A stretch of 64,000 nucleotides of DNA, taken from the NCBI GenBank assembly GCA_964430205.1, contig CAYSER010000001.1:1-64000 (forward strand). Direction: 5' to 3'. Within the stretch, counting starts at the first letter, position 1. The number at the start of each line of letters is the position of its first letter. This DNA comes from CAJBLF01 sp964430205 (GTDB lineage: Bacteria > Patescibacteriota > Gracilibacteria > Absconditabacterales > Absconditicoccaceae). The notes under the pieces were generated by a model. It searched no databases, was not told the DNA's origin, and was given only the letters and a program-made list of their open reading frames with translations. Position numbers and translations under genes: made by a program. Shown here piece by piece: positions 53,985 to 64,000 of this stretch.

Positions 53985-54455
53985 ATGATAATAAGTATGA
54001 TCGCCGCTATGGCATCCAACAGGATCGTAGGCAGCAAGAATCAACTACCCCGGCATTATACTGCCGATCTCCAGCATTTCAAAAAAATCACCAGCGGACA
54101 TATCGTCGTCATGGGATACAATACCTATCTTTCTCTAGGGAAACCCTTGCCCAATAGGAGGAATATCATACTTTCCAAAGCACCGGTCGAAGGCGTGGAA
54201 CGGTATCCAGGTATCGATGCTATGATGAAACAATTGGAATCGGAGAACGTGGATCAGATATTCATTATTTGAGGGGCGAGCATCTATCGTCAATTCTTGC
54301 CGATAGCGGATTACCTCTATTTGACGGAAATCAAAAAAGCCTATGAGTGAGACACAAGCTTTCCTGAATTTGAGGATGGATTTGTCGAGGTGGAAAGAGA
54401 GAGGGCTGATGAGATGGATTTCGTCGTCTACAAGAGAAAATGATTATTAGAATAA
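53985..54455 (+). CDS. folA: Dihydrofolate reductase
   Basis: 156 aa. MIISMIAAMASNRIVGSKNQ, LPRHYTADLQHFKKITSGHI (M20-loop and catalytic Asp as D28-equivalent in TADLQHFK), then VVMGYNTYLSLG, LPNRRNIILSK and the NADPH motif IIGGASIYRQFL, whose first Gly is TGA. Reduces dihydrofolate to tetrahydrofolate. No thyA is adjacent in the window. Its last codons overlap the end of the convergent HAD gene by 9 nt. Confidence 0.94.
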
Positions 54456-55262
54456 TGGCTTGGAATTCGGTCTTTTCTGGATAGTCTCTTTCCTGATGAA
54501 CATAGGTTCTTGGGTGTTGTAGAGATAAAAAAGGATGTTCGGATGCTTTTCAGCCAATCTCTCGATGATCTGCTGGGTCACAGCATCGACATTCTTTTTG
54601 CTGTCATCGCTGAATCCTATGGAGATATGCCTATTCCTCATGAACGGCTTTCCGTAATACATTGCATAGGTATCTATGGTCTTTTTGACGCACTTCTCGA
54701 ACGCCGCAGCTTTCTTCTCTTGCGAACTCATTTTCCCTCGTCTATATTGCTTGATGGTTTCCGGATCTGCGCAAGGGATATAGAGATTGTTCGTGAGATA
54801 TTGTTCGATGAGCACCTGATGTTGTCTTGGACTATAGCGAGTCTGGTTCGCCATATTGTAGGACATCTCTTCCCTTTCTACCTTGGTAAGGACGTCGTAG
54901 ATGATTTTCCTGTGCATATCCCTGAATGCTTCCATAGGATTCCCACGTGCAGTGATGATGTGGGTCGGAGCCGCCTCGATGGTCGCAGTCTTGAATTTAT
55001 CCCGGCTCGGCCCGAAGGCTTTCTCGTCGATCGCTTCGAAGACGTCGCTGATCAGTTTGTCGTATCCTCTGAATTCCCTCAAGGAGATATCAGGATTATC
55101 ATGAAACTTTACGTTATCTTTGTCTTGGAGTCTTTGTTCAAAAACAGCATTGGGAACAGCTTCTTCTTGCCAGCTGCCATCTTGCTGCTTGACGAGCAGA
55201 TAGATCGGAGTCTTAGTGTGCACGATATTTTGGTCGAGATCGAAGACATAGGATTTGAGCAT
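54447..55262 (-). CDS. HAD-superfamily hydrolase
   Basis: 271 aa. YVFDLDQNIVHTKTP is motif I (DxD nucleophile site); HIITARGNP is motif II with Thr and the following Arg; Lys in MYYGKPFMRN is a possible motif III; GFSDDSKKNVD is motif IV with the acidic pair. The family hydrolyses phosphate monoesters or haloacids; substrate unknown. A 130-residue insertion with helices (EEMSYNMANQTRYSPRQHQ) sits between motifs II and III as a cap. No TGA codon. Confidence 0.8.
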   Translation of the reverse strand: MLKSYVFDLDQNIVHTKTPIYLLVKQQDGSWQEEAVPNAVFEQRLQDKDNVKFHDNPDISLREFRGYDKLISDVFEAIDEKAFGPSRDKFKTATIEAAPTHIITARGNPMEAFRDMHRKIIYDVLTKVEREEMSYNMANQTRYSPRQHQVLIEQYLTNNLYIPCADPETIKQYRRGKMSSQEKKAAAFEKCVKKTIDTYAMYYGKPFMRNRHISIGFSDDSKKNVDAVTQQIIERLAEKHPNILFYLYNTQEPMFIRKETIQKRPNSKPLF

Positions 55263-55287
55263 TGTTTGACGTATGGCGGATAAAGGA

Positions 55288-55701
55288 TTATTTCATGGAG
55301 GTAGCTAATGCTTGTTTGACTTTTGCGCTCAAGAGCTCATATTTGGTTCTCAAGAGAGGATTCCATTCTAGGACAATGTCGATATGGAGATCGCTCAACG
55401 TTCTCTCCCTTTGTCTTTCGATACGTTCTGATGAAGGGAATGCATTGAACTGTTCTTCGCAGAGACGGATGGGTAACTGATCTGCATCCTTGTTGAAGAA
55501 ATGATGTCTCGGTTGCTGCTTTGGATGGATGAGTCTCTCTACGCAGACGGATAATCAAAGTTCATCCCTAGCTACAAGAGCGGTCGCAAAGCATTGGCTG
55601 TACGACGGATGCTCTTCGGATCGCGACTCGGAATCCATAGCGGTCTCCTTGCTCCGGCAGGTCTTGAGAATATGTCAAAAATCATCTACAGAGAGGTGCA
55701 T
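55288..55701 (-). CDS. YunG-like small protein of unknown function
   Basis: 137 aa, ATG 55701, TAA 55288-55290. SEEHPSYSQCFATALVARDE (PSxxQC-like, Cys in a nucleophile-like position) is followed by RHHFFNKDADQLPIRLCEEQ (H, N, D and Q residues). This order resembles YunG and related small cysteine-containing hydrolase-like proteins, not confirmed. Two TGA glycines (DDFGHIL, DELGLSV). Likely cotranscribed with the HAD gene on the same strand. Confidence 0.6.
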
Positions 55702-55762
55702 CCGATAAGGTAAGATAAAAGTATGGATGTTGTAATTATTTTATAGAAAATGTCAAGTTATG

Positions 55763-56488
55763 CTAGAGGCGGCAGAATCTGATGATTTCTTCCTTGTCTT
55801 TGTAGGTATTGTGCAGCTCTTCCCAGTTCGGCAGCTGATCGATATCTCGTTCTCCGATCTTCGTCCTTCTGAGCTGGATAAGTGTTCATCCTAATCATAG
55901 TTCTTTACCCAACCGGTAGGAGATCGATCTGATATAAGTGCCGGAACCGACATCGAGTTTCAATTGCAAGATAGGGAAATCATACTTCAAAATATCATAA
56001 TGCTGGATCTTCATCACTTTCATCTCTTCTCTGAGCTTCCCTTCCCTTGCATCGTGATAGGACCTTTTCCCATCTTTTTTTTTGGCGCTGAATGCTGGCA
56101 ATGGCAACTCATATTCGGGGATAAGCTTATCGAGTTTTTTCTTGATTTCGGCGGCCGTCGGCGCATCCACAGTTCCGCTTTCCATCTCCAATCCTGTTAT
56201 TTTTCAATTTTCCACTCTGCATTCATGATGCTGAATTATTTTTCGGAATTCCATATCCCGCGTATCCGTCGTCTTGGAGAAATCGATGGTGGCGATATAT
56301 GATTTATCCAATCAGATAAGTTGCGTCAGTTGCTTGGTGTCTTTATCTAACGCAAGAATCATGAGTCCGGTAGCCATAGGATCGAGGGTACCGCTATGTC
56401 CTATCTTCTGTCATGGGAAATGACGTTTGAAGATGCGTATGACATCGAAACTCGTTATCCATGCGGGTTTGTCCACTGCTATGAACAT
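55763..56488 (-). CDS. truB: tRNA pseudouridine synthase B
   Basis: 241 aa. KPAWITSFDVIRIFKRHFPG and KIGHSGTLDPMATGLMILA include the catalytic Asp (GTLDP); KSYIATIDFSKTTDT and DVGSGTYIRSISYRLGKE are the other TruB motifs. Three consecutive-looking glycines in LGKELGLGGTLIQLR are TGA. Converts U55 of tRNA to pseudouridine in the T loop. The C-terminal PUA domain is reduced. Confidence 0.92.
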
Positions 56489-56838
56489 ATAAAAGATAAT
56501 GAATAATTAAAAATGAATAATGAAAAATGAGGGATTGTTTTTCTTATGGACTATCGTGGTATAACAATAGTCTATGATTTTACAAACCATTCAGTCATAA
56601 TCATGCTACCGCATGGGTAGCATTATCTATCATTCACATCTATTGAATACATATTCGACGATATTTGTCGTCCCGCCCAGTCGGGACATTCGGCAATTTT
56701 CGTCCCCAACTCAGTCTGTCCCATCTCAATCAGTCTGTCCCGTCTCATTTTGTTTTCATGGTTTCGTCGTTCAAATATAGTTGATTTTCGCCGGTAAACC
56801 GATACACTTCCCGTGAGATTTTTAATCTATAAATAAAA
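56489..56838. other. Gene-free region with hairpins
   Basis: 350 bp. Contains hairpins ATGCTACC/GGTAGCAT near 56606 and GTCCCGCC/GGCGGGAC-like near 56690 (GTCCCG/CGGGAC), and two copies of TCAGTCTGTCCCRTCTCA around 56712 and 56738. No ORF is supported. Confidence 0.4.
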
Positions 56839-57225
56839 ATGATGAAAAAACTTTACTTAGCGGGATTGATAGCGATCGCTACGAGCTTGTGAGGGTGTGC
56901 AATCAATACCCCTACCGTTCCAGAAGCGATTACCTGAGAAGTATTGACAGGTACTGAGCTGACGTGAACCGAACTGACAGGGGCACAGATGACATGAGCG
57001 GAAGTGCTGACTTCGGCCATAGAAGAGATCACCGGAGCATTTGATTCCTGAGTAGTACTAGTAGTGACAGGAAGCGACTCGATCGATAATGCTACCTGAC
57101 CAGTCGCTGAAGTTAATAGACTCATTGAAGAGAGAAAAAAATTACCCACAGACGAAAAAACACTTAACGAAGAAGATATCAGCTTGTATGAAAAAGTGAT
57201 TGATTTATTCAAATCAATGAAATAA
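56839..57225 (+). CDS. Small lipoprotein with Thr/Gly repeats
   Basis: 128 aa from ATG 56839 (ATG 56842 is equally possible). Lipobox IAIATSLGGC at residues about 13-22 with the Cys as lipidation site; the Gly before it is TGA. The mature part is Thr/Gly-rich (TGEVLTGTELTGTELTGAQM), almost all Gly from TGA, ending in a charged helix LPTDEKTLNEEDISLYEKV. Membrane-anchored on the outer face of the cytoplasmic membrane; function unknown. Confidence 0.7.
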
Positions 57226-57270
57226 TTTTTTTGCTTCATCGCTTCATCGTTTTATTGCTTAGTCATCGGT

Positions 57271-57564
57271 ATGAATACGTTTTTTGAGATCATCAAGTGA
57301 ATATTTTTCTTCCTTACCATCGTCGTAGGGGTATTCCTCTTGAGAGGGAGCATCATTTTCGGACCTGAATATCAAGTGTTGATCAAGCATATGCTCATGC
57401 CTGGTTATCTTGTGTTCTGCGGAGCAATGTTCTGATATATCATAGCGCGTTTACAGCTCTGATACGAAGAGGATCATCCTCACAAGGATAGGATCTATAC
57501 GAGATCATTCATTATCGGTATCATTATCGGTATCATCTTGGCTATCGCATACATATTCATCTAA
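57271..57564 (+). CDS. Small membrane protein
   Basis: 97 aa. Three hydrophobic segments: FEIIKGIFFLTIVVGVFLLR, HMLMPGYLVFCGAMFGYIIA and RSFIIGIIIGIILAIAYIFI. Three TGA glycines. A short-period leader ending TTAGTCATCGGT precedes the ATG. Function not recognised. Confidence 0.65.
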
Positions 57565-57676
57565 AAAATGATATTGAAATGTTGGAACGTTGAACTGTTC
57601 ACGCTTCCGCCTTTCTTATCTCGTCTATTCCATCTCAATTCTCAATGCTCAACCTTTCTTTATTATAATGGGTCTC

Positions 57677-58231
57677 ATGAAAAAACGGCATTCACTGATG
57701 ATATTCCTTGCATCATTGTGCTTGGTCGGGTGTGCATCCAAATCACATCTCCATATAGCATTCGACGGTTTTACGATGCAGCGGTACGACAATCAGAAAC
57801 AATATGCTGACATCCCTTTGATGCAGAATACTCCGGGGATGACCGTACTCAAGGAGATACAGGAACAGCATATAGCAGGGGAGAGCGGTTTCATCAACTC
57901 ATTGATCATCGCCAAGACAGCTATCGATACAGGGATAGATATCTCTGCAGTGATGAAGGCGAATATCGCATCGCTCAAAGTTAAGCTCTTAAAATATATC
58001 TCTCTGAATTCGGAAAGAAAGAATATGAAATGCGAGACAAAGCAAGATTCTTGATATATCAATTCATTTTCGTATCAATGGGATGGTCAGACAATCTATG
58101 ATGGGCAATACATGTTCATCGATAGCAATCAGCTCTATATCATCTCTCTTTCGAGTGAAGAACAGAAGGATATCAAGAGTTTCATCAAGAGCGTAGGGAC
58201 CATAACCTGTGCACAAGATATCAAGCTCTAA
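57677..58231 (+). CDS. Lipoprotein
   Basis: 184 aa. Signal SLMIFLASLCLVGC is a classical lipobox (LVGC). The mature domain has two Cys (MKCETKQ, ITCAQD) that may form a disulfide, and a beta-rich segment FDGFTMQRYDNQKQY. In-frame ATG 57668 is an alternative start. Not a recognised family. One TGA Gly (QDSGYINS). Confidence 0.7.
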
Positions 58232-58281
58232 TACTGAACCTATGCCCAAACCATGTTCTTTTAGTTTTTTATTCAAGATAC

Positions 58282-59055
58282 ATGTCATCTCCATCAAGCA
58301 TTTTCAATGAGCCGAGCAATCTTAGCGGATGGCAATTGGTAGGCAAAGTATGCATAGGTCTTATGATCGGCTGAGTGATCGCCGCCTTGCTCTTTGTCAT
58401 TCTTTCGTTCATGGGAGGTATGTTCACCAGTGCATTCGGTCAGCAAGGCGTTTCCACTATCAATCCGCTCTTGTCGTTGGTCCTGCTCTTCATAGGATTT
58501 CTCAGCACATTCATCGGAAATATCGCAGTGGGAGGGCTCTATAGCCTCTTCTACAGCAAGAAATACTATAACACAGGCAAGATGTTCGGATTACTCTTCT
58601 TGACGAACGGTATCCTATTCTTCTTTCTGGCACCGATCTACATCGTGTTTGCGAGCCAGATAGATATCCTCTTCCTTATCCTAGGATTCCATATCCTATT
58701 TTCGGTGTTCACTTCAGCTGCACAGATCGAATTCTCCACCAATCCGAATTATAGCGCATCAGCGTTCATGGGGAATATCCTATGATTCGCTCTAGCATTC
58801 CTCGCATATGCATTGATCTATAAGATGTCAGGTTCTGCCGCAGTCCAACAGAAAATCTATCTCTTCATGCTTCTGCCTCCTATTCTTGGGTATACGATCT
58901 TGCCGTTCGGATCAGGTGTACGGGAGAAGATCTATTATAAAGCGTATGAATTAGGAAACAATTGATTCTATATACCATCTACAGCTGAGAGTGAAGAAGA
59001 GATGGAAGAGAGTGGAACGCCGAACAGCGATGAAGAAGTGAATGTAGAAGGATAA
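58282..59055 (+). CDS. Multi-pass membrane protein
   Basis: 257 aa. Five to six TM segments: LVGKVCIGLMIGGVIAALLF, LLSLVLLFIGFLSTFIGNIA, MFGLLFLTNGILFFFLAPIY, DILFLILGFHILFSVFTSAA, NILGFALAFLAYALIY and FMLLPPILGYTILPFGSG. C-terminal tail acidic (ESEEEMEESGTPNSDEE). No family assigned. Part of a four-gene plus-strand run with the preceding lipoprotein. Confidence 0.65.
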
Positions 59056-59102
59056 TCTACATATGAAAATCCGCCTTTAAAATTTAAAATGAGCAATAAC
59101 GT

Positions 59103-59495
59103 ATGCGTCTCTATCATGTATGATCACTATTGAAGCTTGTGCTCGGCGCGGCTATCCTGCTGATTACCTATACTACGATAAATGTCTATGAAGATCCTGT
59201 CATAGGGATAGGACTGAGCATACTCTGATTGTTCATGGCAGCTCGAGGTGCTAGTTTCTATCTATTTTTTGGCTTGCAGAAATTTTTCCGTAATCTCTCG
59301 GAGGACCGTCTGACCAAAGATAGCTATAAACTGTCTCTGCTCTTCGGTATCTTCGTCCTCATCAACGCATTATTCCTGCTCCTGTGATATCGGAGCAAAT
59401 TCCTCGGAATCATCTTGTTGGTAGGGTTCATCATCCTGCAGGCGGCTTTATTCTCTGAACAGAAGAAATCAGACAATGAATACCCAAATATCTAA
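59103..59495 (+). CDS. Small membrane protein overlapping sufT-like gene
   Basis: 130 aa, TM segments LLKLVLGAAILLITYTTINV, GLSILGLFMAARGASFYLFF, KLSLLFGIFVLINALFLLLG and FLGIILLVGFIILQAALFSE. Overlaps the next gene by 20 nt, so translation is coupled. Function unknown. Confidence 0.65.
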
Positions 59496-59796
59496 CACCA
59501 TAACCAAGATCGAGGAGAAGCTCAAGACGGTCTATGACCCTGAGTTCCCGATGGTCGATATCTACACCTTATGACTCATCTATGATGTCAGATATGTGCC
59601 CGAAAGCAACCAAGTCGATATCGTAATGACCTTTACAACGCCCTTTTGTCCTATGGCAGAGATGCTCCAGGAGATGATCAGGAATGCAGTGGGTGAGGTG
59701 ATCCCTGGCACGACAGTCAATATCAGCGTCACCTTCGATCCGCCGCGGAACCAGCACATGATCAAGGATCCGGATCTCCAGAGGATGTTCCAATAA
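59476..59796 (+). CDS. MIP18/SufT-like (DUF59) Fe-S assembly protein
   Basis: 106 aa. KLKTVYDPEFPMVDIYTLGL is the DUF59 core (DPE motif, with the DIYTLGL turn; Gly is TGA), and TTPFCPMAEMLQ holds the conserved Cys motif near residue 60. DUF59 proteins act as late carriers in iron-sulfur cluster assembly. No sufBCD is present in the window. Confidence 0.85.
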
Positions 59797-59920
59797 CCGT
59801 GACGAGTAACTAGTGAAGCGTGACGAGCATATGACTTGTATACTGATGGACTAGATAGATTACGATAGTTCATAGATAGACCACTCGTTTTTCATTAGTA
59901 GTTTTTGGTTTTTCACTAGC

Positions 59921-59955
59921 AAAAAAAAACCTGGATGCACGGCCAGGTTTTTTGC
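59921..59955. terminator. Bidirectional terminator
   Basis: Nine A, CCTGG stem with ATGCACGG loop, CCAGG, six T; serves the plus-strand sufT-like gene and the convergent 59973 gene. Confidence 0.85.
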
Positions 59956-59972
59956 TTTATTCTCAGTAGTTA

Positions 59973-60590
59973 CTAGCTTGTTGTTGAAGAGGTTGATGGC
60001 TCATTTTGTTGCTGCATTCATCTTCCCATGCCTCTACCATGCTCCAGCTCCATAAGGATACCCATACCTTCGCCTTTAGGTCATCCTATGCCAAGATCCT
60101 TGCTGATAGCATCCATTTTTTCCTTATATGCTTCCATTTCCTGGAGTTTCTTGAATTGCGCTTCAGTGGTGATCTTCTCTATGATCGGAGTATCCTTGTT
60201 GAGGGATTTCCATGTGGCATAATCTCAGTTCTTGAGAGCAGTGAGCGATTGCTGGGCATTCTCTCTCCTTGCGATCATTGCATCGAATTGCTCTTGGGTG
60301 ACTGATGTGTTGACTTTGTACTGCGTGTGAGCAGCAATGAATCATGTATAATCCTTGTTGGTGATGGCAGTCTCGACTGCTGTTCTGAATGCCGCAGCCT
60401 CTCAGGTGCTGGCAAATTGCTTCATGATATTGTCCGCTTTTCTCATCATCCGCTGACCTGATCATATAGGTTCTTTGGAAGCGATTCTGTAACCGCTGTA
60501 TTCGTAATCTGCTAGGCTTATGGCTCCTACTACCATGCTAGTTATGCCGAGCACACCCATGGTGCTAGCTACGATAAATTTTGTTTTCAT
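59973..60590 (-). CDS. Secreted protein of unknown function
   Basis: 205 aa. N-terminal signal or anchor IVASTMGVLGITSMVVGAIS. Mature part helical and Ala/Lys-rich (FASTGEAAAFRTAVETAITN, TQEQFDAMIARRENAQQSL), similar in pattern to Spy/CpxP-like periplasmic helices; ends in Gly/Met/Gln and Ser/Thr-rich tail GRGMGRGMQQQNEPSTSS. Downstream of the two-component genes and maybe their target. Five TGA glycines. Confidence 0.6.
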
Positions 60591-60702
60591 GATGTGTCAT
60601 ATAAAAATATAAAAGGCCATCTTTGATGACGACCCCAGTATACCTATAGACCTTAAACAAAACTAAAGATTACCTTAAATGCAATTTAATATTCATTGTT
60701 CA

Positions 60703-61356
60703 TTAGTTCGGAATCTTGTATCCGAATCCCTTGATTGTCTCTATCAATGTCTTTCCGAGTTTCCTTCTCAGATTGGAAATGTAGACATCGAGTTTTGCAT
60801 CCTCTTCGAAAACTTGGTCATTTCCTCGTATCTCTTCGATGATCTCCGTCCTGGAGATGCTTCTGTCTATCCTTTCGAGCAGATATTCGAGTATCTGGAA
60901 TTCTTTGAGCGTAAGCTTGATCTCTTTGCCGTTTTTCAAGACTTTCTTCTGATCTTTCTCCATGCGGAGCGACTTGTGCTCGATGATATTCTTCTTCCCG
61001 TTCCTTTTGGTTATGGCTTGGATCCTCACATCCAGCTCTTTGAGATCGAACGGTTTGACGAGATAATCATCTGCTCCATAGGAGAATCCTTCCAGCTTAT
61101 CTTCAAGCTGGCCTCTGGCGGTCGCCATGATGATAGGAAGAGACGGGCTAGATTTCCTTATGTTCTTGCACAACGTGATGCCATCCATGCCGGGAAGCAT
61201 GAGATCCAAGACGACCACGTCGAATGTATGATGCTTGAGAATCTCAAAAGCATAGAGTCCGTTTTCCGCTCGCATGACATCATGATGTTCGAGTTCAAGA
61301 TATCTCTTGATATTGTTGCCGATGGTCTTGTTGTCTTCTACGATCAATATCCTCAT
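60703..61356 (-). CDS. OmpR-type response regulator
   Basis: 217 aa. Receiver domain MRILIVEDNKTIGNNI with acidic pocket, phospho-Asp in VVVLDLMLPGMDG, Thr/Ser in IIMATARG, Lys in YLVKPFD. The C-terminal winged helix is KEIKLTLKEFQILEYLLERI to YISNLRRKLGKTLIETIKGF (OmpR/PhoB). Phosphorylated by the adjacent kinase, which ends 15 nt upstream. Output genes unknown; the 59973 secreted gene is a candidate. Confidence 0.94.
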   Translation of the reverse strand: MRILIVEDNKTIGNNIKRYLELEHHDVMRAENGLYAFEILKHHTFDVVVLDLMLPGMDGITLCKNIRKSSPSLPIIMATARGQLEDKLEGFSYGADDYLVKPFDLKELDVRIQAITKRNGKKNIIEHKSLRMEKDQKKVLKNGKEIKLTLKEFQILEYLLERIDRSISRTEIIEEIRGNDQVFEEDAKLDVYISNLRRKLGKTLIETIKGFGYKIPN

Positions 61357-61371
61357 CTCTGCGTTTAGAAA

Positions 61372-62667
61372 CTAAAAGTGTATCGTACAGGTAGTCCCTT
61401 TATTCACCTTGCTGCTTATAGCTATCTTCCATCCATGTTTTTCGACAAGGAGCTTAGTGAGATAGAGTCACAATCCGAAGCTCTTGGTATCGCTATTAGA
61501 ACGGTCAGCTTGCCAGAATCTTTCCCGGATATGTTCAAGGTCTTGAGCGGAGATTCATTTCCCGCTATCCTTGATGATGAGTCTCTTGTCATCGAGTGCA
61601 ATGTCTATTGTCCCTCATTCCGGAGTGAATTTGAAGGCATTATCTATGATATTCTTGACGATGATGTCCCGACTATATCTGTGGGCTTGCTTGAGTACAT
61701 CCTTTTGGAGGTGAGTGGTGCAGATGATACCTTTCTCCTCGTAGATCTTCTCGATATCATGGATGATATGCCCAGTTATCTCGCTGATGTCCGTAGGCTC
61801 TTTGGCGAGGTTTTCTATCGCTTCGATCTTGCTGATGGTGACTAATGTTTCCAAAAGGTTGTTCATGCCTTTGAGTTGCTGTTTAATATTATGGAGTCCT
61901 GTTTCATAGGTCTTCGTCTTTGTGGTGTAGTCTATCTCCGTATTCATGCTCATCAGCGGTGTCTTGAGTTCATGCGAAGCGTTCGTGACGAAGTCTTTGA
62001 GGCTGAGCGTCTGCTTATGGATTTTTTCCATCGCCTCATTGAATTTTTTGCTTACCCTGTTGATTTCATCATCAGGATGTCAGGTGATCTCTATTTTCTC
62101 ATTGAGCCTATCGATACGCAACGTATCGAGGAATCAAAGCAACTTGTTGAGCTTCTTGAGCGAACTATTGACGAAGATGCCTGAGATGACATAGGAGAAT
62201 GCTCAGAAAACGATCATAAGATAGAGACTGATCAGGATCAGATTTTTCTGCACTTCTACATGCGGCGTCACATTTGTTAGGATGAGTTGGTTGCCGATTT
62301 GTCTATACATGAAATACATATCATCGATCTTGGCGATGGATTTCCATCGATGATTGTTGAGCACGGTCTGTCATTCCTGGCTTTTGATTTCGAATGTTTC
62401 CAGCTCCGGAGATCTGTTCCTGCCGAGCACCATCTTTTGGATCATGATATTTCAAGGCATCGGAGGGATGTTTCCGTGCTGTCTCTGATATCGTGTCTGG
62501 AAAAAGATGACATTTGCGACGATGCTGAAAAATAAGACTTGCAGTACGGTGAAAAGCGTGAATTTGAGGCTTATCTGCGTCGAAGTCTTCAGATTCTTGA
62601 ACGAGAACGTCCGATTCTTGGTGGCGTTTTTGAGATGCTCTTTGATATGCTGAATGAAATTACTCAT
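61372..62667 (-). CDS. Membrane sensor histidine kinase
   Basis: 431 aa. N-terminal cytoplasmic Lys-rich part, TM segment FTLFTVLQVLFFSIVANVIF, extracytoplasmic sensor of about 100 residues, second TM near residue 155, HAMP-like linker. DHp with NASHELKTPLMSM (phospho-His), then N box IIVKNIIDNAFKFTPEG, G1 DSGKGISAQD, F box, and G2 SFGLGLYLTKLL. The Gly residues of G1 and G2 are partly TGA, so the kinase breaks at the nucleotide site in standard translation. Pairs with the RR gene. Confidence 0.93.
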
Positions 62668-62871
62668 CTACCTATGTTTAGGAATTGAAAATTAGAGATT
62701 AGGAATCGATGAGTTTATACTCATCTACCTTAAATAAACATTAAATAGCAGGTATTGCTTCACCTGCAATATCTCCTGATATGTCTTCATGCACTATCAT
62801 GTAAAGGACAAATCGCAGATAGAGTAATCTTTCCTGTAATATTTGCAACGATAACGATAGTGCAATCTCAC

Positions 62872-62904
62872 AAAAAACCGACCCTTTCAGACCGGTTTTT
62901 TTTA
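62872..62904. terminator. Bidirectional terminator-like hairpin
   Basis: AAAACCG stem returning CGGTTTT with T-run on the plus strand and A-run on the opposite side, about 70 nt from the partial membrane gene's stop. Confidence 0.65.
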
Positions 62905-62909
62905 TGGTT

Positions 62910-62974
62910 TTAAATTCTGAATTCTAAATTCTAAATTCTGAATTCTAAATTCTAAATTCTAAATTCTAAATTCA
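62910..62974. repeat. Heptamer repeat
   Basis: Nine 7-bp AAATTCT/GAATTCT-type units up to the stop of the 62975 gene. The rest of 62668-62909 holds no gene. Confidence 0.8.
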
Positions 62975-64000
62975 TTATAGCGTCTTATCTGTCACTATCT
63001 TGCCCTTCTCACATCCGTTCAATGCATTCCTAGTAACGGCTTCAGCCCGAAATCTTGCCCTTACCGTAGTTGAGGTATAGGTAACAGGCCATTTCTCCAA
63101 TAATCATTTCATGACGATATAGGTATCGCAGGTGATGTATTTGCTCGGATTGGTAGAGCTGCCAATGAGTTTGTTTGCATATGCGGTTCTTCGTTCCGTA
63201 TAATATGGATTCTTGGTGCTGACATAGGAGAATGCTATATTCTTGCTGGTGACAAGAGGAATATTGTAGTGATGCATGAGATAGATGACTGCATCCATCA
63301 TCTTCTGATAACCGATAGTGGTCGTGGATGGAGTAGTGTTTTTTTGTCCTGTCGTAATACTATCTGTCGAAGTGCCGAGCACCGTACCTGTGGTTTTTTC
63401 GATGCTGGCAGTTCATGTCATACCAGAGAAGACATCCGTTACGGTCTCTTCAGTTCCTGTTGTGGCGCCTAGTCCACTGCCCAAGACCGTGCCTTGTCCG
63501 GTAAATACATATCCATCGCTAGGCATCATTTCCTCTCCGAGGAGATTCTGTGCAAGATAATCCCGGATAGTCACTTGATAATCATTATATGCTTGATAAT
63601 AATCGAAAGCAGTCAGTCCGATGGCTCAGATCAGAAGAAGGATATAGAGCCTCGTCCCTATGAGTCTCCAGAATCATTTGGTGATGCGGTGTTTGAAGAT
63701 CAGAGTAAGTATGATGAAGATAACGAATCCTATGACGACTGCGAAGAGTGCAATCATTGCTTCGGATATGGGAGTTGTAGTCGGAAACATAAGGAAGAAG
63801 AGCGTACCGACAAGCAAACTGATGATGGAAGGGAATGGTAATTCCGATCTCTTTTTGCGTTCTTTGACGACGGTACGGAAATGCTCTTGGAACGATACTT
63901 TAGGCTCATTTATCGGTTCCGGTTTTCTCTCATGATGATGCACCTCTTCTTTTTCGCTTCATTCGATAGTGGAATAGAGGAGCGCTATCAGGATGATAGC
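62975..64000 (-). CDS. Membrane protein, N-terminus outside the window
   Basis: At least 341 aa; the frame runs off the right edge and ends at TAA 62975-62977. TM segments ILIALLYSTI at the edge, IISLLVGTLFFLMFP, MIALFAVVIGFVIFIILTLI and TRLYILLLIGAIGLTAFD; the C-terminal half is Thr/Gly-rich (FTGQGTVLGSGLGATTGTEE, SGMTGTASIEKTTGTVLGTS) then a compact domain YQKMMDAVIYLMHHYNIPL. That last part resembles S-layer-homology-like or wall-associated modules only weakly. Function unknown. Confidence 0.6.

Noticed and set aside
1..64000. TGA as stop or as tryptophan
   Set aside because: In-frame TGA falls on universally conserved Gly in DHFR (GG before ASIY), protease GNSGG, histidine kinase G1/G2, YcaO and TruB; Trp or stop fits none of them.

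Overview
The window comes from a Candidate Phyla Radiation bacterium that reads UGA as glycine (NCBI code 25; Gracilibacteria/Absconditabacteria type). In-frame TGA codons fall on conserved glycines throughout: the GG of dihydrofolate reductase (folA), the GNSGG active site of a trypsin-like protease, the G boxes of a histidine kinase, the KIGHSGTLDP-type TruB protein and the SGRC motif of a U32 peptidase. Read with the standard code most genes shatter, so the coordinates here treat only TAA and TAG as stops. No tRNA-Gly(UCA) or rRNA lies in the window. One assembly gap of 10 N is at 29135-29144.

Layout. 19-4333 (minus): an AAA ATPase/TOPRIM-like defence-type gene and topA. 4720-13730 (plus): an AT-rich block with a class I amidotransferase-like hydrolase, an ABC-F ATPase, and a cell-surface glycan set (four glycosyltransferases, a YdjC-type deacetylase, an APH-fold kinase, an ATP-grasp enzyme). 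13824-17189 (minus): tRNA-Lys and a ribosomal protein cluster (bL28, bL25, bL19, bS21-like, uS7, uS12). 17506-23179 (minus): a strongly AT-rich RiPP island. 23553-35239 (minus): three large surface or secreted genes. 35442-39127 (plus): tRNA-Thr, an M29 aminopeptidase and a DegP-like protease. 39230-51705: MFS transporter, U32 peptidase, prepilin peptidase group, ValRS, FemX-like transferase and two bitopic membrane proteins. 51838-56488: YebC, RecX, a free-standing IleRS C-terminal domain, DHFR, a HAD hydrolase, a YunG-like protein and TruB. 56839-59796 (plus): lipoproteins, membrane proteins and a SufT-like protein. 59973-64000 (minus): a secreted protein, a two-component system and a partial membrane protein.

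The most interesting system is the 17.5-23.2 kb island. It has a 75-residue precursor peptide whose core is Gly/Ser/Cys-rich and closely resembles microcin B17, although nine of its fourteen core glycines are encoded by UGA. Behind a readthrough-type terminator follow a C39-like cysteine peptidase, a McbC/SagB-type azoline dehydrogenase, a YcaO cyclodehydratase, a radical SAM enzyme and a Cys-cluster protein with a methyltransferase-like motif. All five are overlapping or nearly so. A 17-bp perfect direct repeat brackets the whole unit. I read it as a thiazole/oxazole-modified peptide pathway with extra tailoring steps. No E1-like partner or exporter is visible in the cluster, and the precursor cannot be seen in a standard-code translation.

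Other recurrent features are short-period pyrimidine-rich leaders just before many start codons, heptameric AAATTCT-type intergenic repeats at four loci, and hairpin-bearing degenerate tRNA copies 115-123 nt upstream of each of the two intact tRNAs.
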